Source: Desulfobacterales bacterium (lineage in GTDB: Bacteria; Desulfobacterota; Desulfobacteria; Desulfobacterales; Desulfosalsimonadaceae). From it: a stretch of 7,925 nucleotides of DNA. The stretch is taken from the NCBI GenBank assembly GCA_007135795.1, contig SLIE01000471.1:1-7925 (forward strand), read 5' to 3'. Made by a program: the position numbers and the translations under genes. Under the pieces are notes generated by a model. The model ran no database searches. It was not told the DNA's origin and worked only from the letters and a program-made list of their open reading frames with translations. Shown piece by piece: positions 7,487 to 7,925 of the stretch (the first letter of the stretch is position 1; each line of letters begins with the position of its first letter).

Positions 7487-7925
7487 ATGATACTCAATTC
7501 CCTATTCCCGGTTTTCACGATCATTTTGCTGGGCAACATATTGAAAAAGATCGGATTTGTCGACCGGGATTTTTTTTTGGCCTCGGACAGACTCGTTTAT
7601 TATATTTTTTTCCCCTGCATGCTCTTCTGGAAGATCGGAACTGGACAATCTTCCACCGAATTTGACTTTTCATTGTTTGCTGCGGCGTTGTGTGCGGTTT
7701 TACTGGTCTTTATCGTAAGCACGCTCTACATTTTTCTTGCTCGCGTCCCCGCCTTCCAGGCCGGTAGTTTTTCCCAAAGCTGTTACCGATTCAATACCTA
7801 TGTCGGAATGGCAATCATCCTCAAGACAGCAGGAGATTCAGGGGTTATTCTGTTTGCCGTGTTGATTGGATTTATTATCCTGGTCATAAACCTTTTATCC
7901 GTATCTATTCTCATATGGTTTTCGG
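7487..7925 (+). CDS. AEC (auxin efflux carrier) family permease, N-terminal part, cut by window end
   Basis: This is the first 146 residues of an integral inner-membrane transporter of the AEC family. Family members in bacteria are usually linked to export or uptake of small organic acids such as malate or malonate; the substrate here cannot be told. The N-terminus LFPVFTIILLGNILKKIGFV (6-25) is the typical first helix and loop, followed by DRLVYYIFFPCMLFWKI with the conserved helix-2 proline (P43). Further hydrophobic segments are at about 62-85 and 118-146. RFNTYVGMAI (101-110) matches the conserved Asn-containing helix of the family. The ATG at 7487 is chosen because the first membrane helix begins right after it and no alternative start is nearby. 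It has no clear Shine-Dalgarno. The gene is separated from the upstream operon by the palindromic repeat and is probably functionally unrelated to it. The frame is open to the window edge. Confidence 0.87.
   Translation, partial: MILNSLFPVFTIILLGNILKKIGFVDRDFFLASDRLVYYIFFPCMLFWKIGTGQSSTEFDFSLFAAALCAVLLVFIVSTLYIFLARVPAFQAGSFSQSCYRFNTYVGMAIILKTAGDSGVILFAVLIGFIILVINLLSVSILIWFS

Noticed and set aside
7302..7490. 62-codon ORF through the repeat, whose TGA overlaps the permease ATG
   Set aside because: It starts with TTG without a ribosome binding site and lies almost wholly inside the palindromic repeat. Its translation resembles no protein. The ATGA overlap looks accidental.

Overview
This window carries three complete genes and one partial gene, all on the + strand. 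It reads like ordinary chromosome from a Gram-negative bacterium. The intergenic palindromic repeat at 7304-7478 has an end sequence (a GA-G-TT-GTAAAAAGT-like consensus) that, from memory, is common in Desulfobacterales and related Desulfobacterota. The organism is therefore probably a sulfate-reducing or syntrophic deltaproteobacterium. That placement is an inference, not a proof. I saw no phage, transposase, CRISPR, tRNA or rRNA gene.

Layout: (1) 58-1977 is metG, a full-length methionyl-tRNA synthetase with a Thermus-type single zinc knuckle and a fused C-terminal tRNA-binding domain. (2) 1978-2152 is a 175-bp gap with no convincing gene or terminator. (3) 2153-3505 is a compact, membrane-anchored penicillin-binding transpeptidase with all three catalytic motifs. 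(4) 3535-7299 is a very large (1254 aa) relative of glucosamine-6-phosphate synthase (GlmS). It starts 29 bp after the transpeptidase stop and has a strong ribosome binding site. (5) 7304-7478 is an imperfect inverted repeat that fills the whole intergenic space. (6) 7487 to the window end is the N-terminal part of an auxin-efflux-carrier (AEC) family permease.

The transpeptidase and the GlmS-like protein are probably co-transcribed. Together they suggest a small cell-envelope unit: amino-sugar precursor supply beside peptidoglycan cross-linking. The most interesting object is the GlmS-like protein. It keeps the glutaminase and isomerase active-site motifs, but they are spread over about twice the normal length. 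The nucleophilic cysteine lies 54 residues inside the protein instead of at position 2. Two insertions interrupt the glutaminase domain. The conserved GlmS C-terminal tail (VD...AKTVTV) is separated from the second SIS domain by about 110 extra residues and is followed by about 200 residues of a domain I do not recognise.
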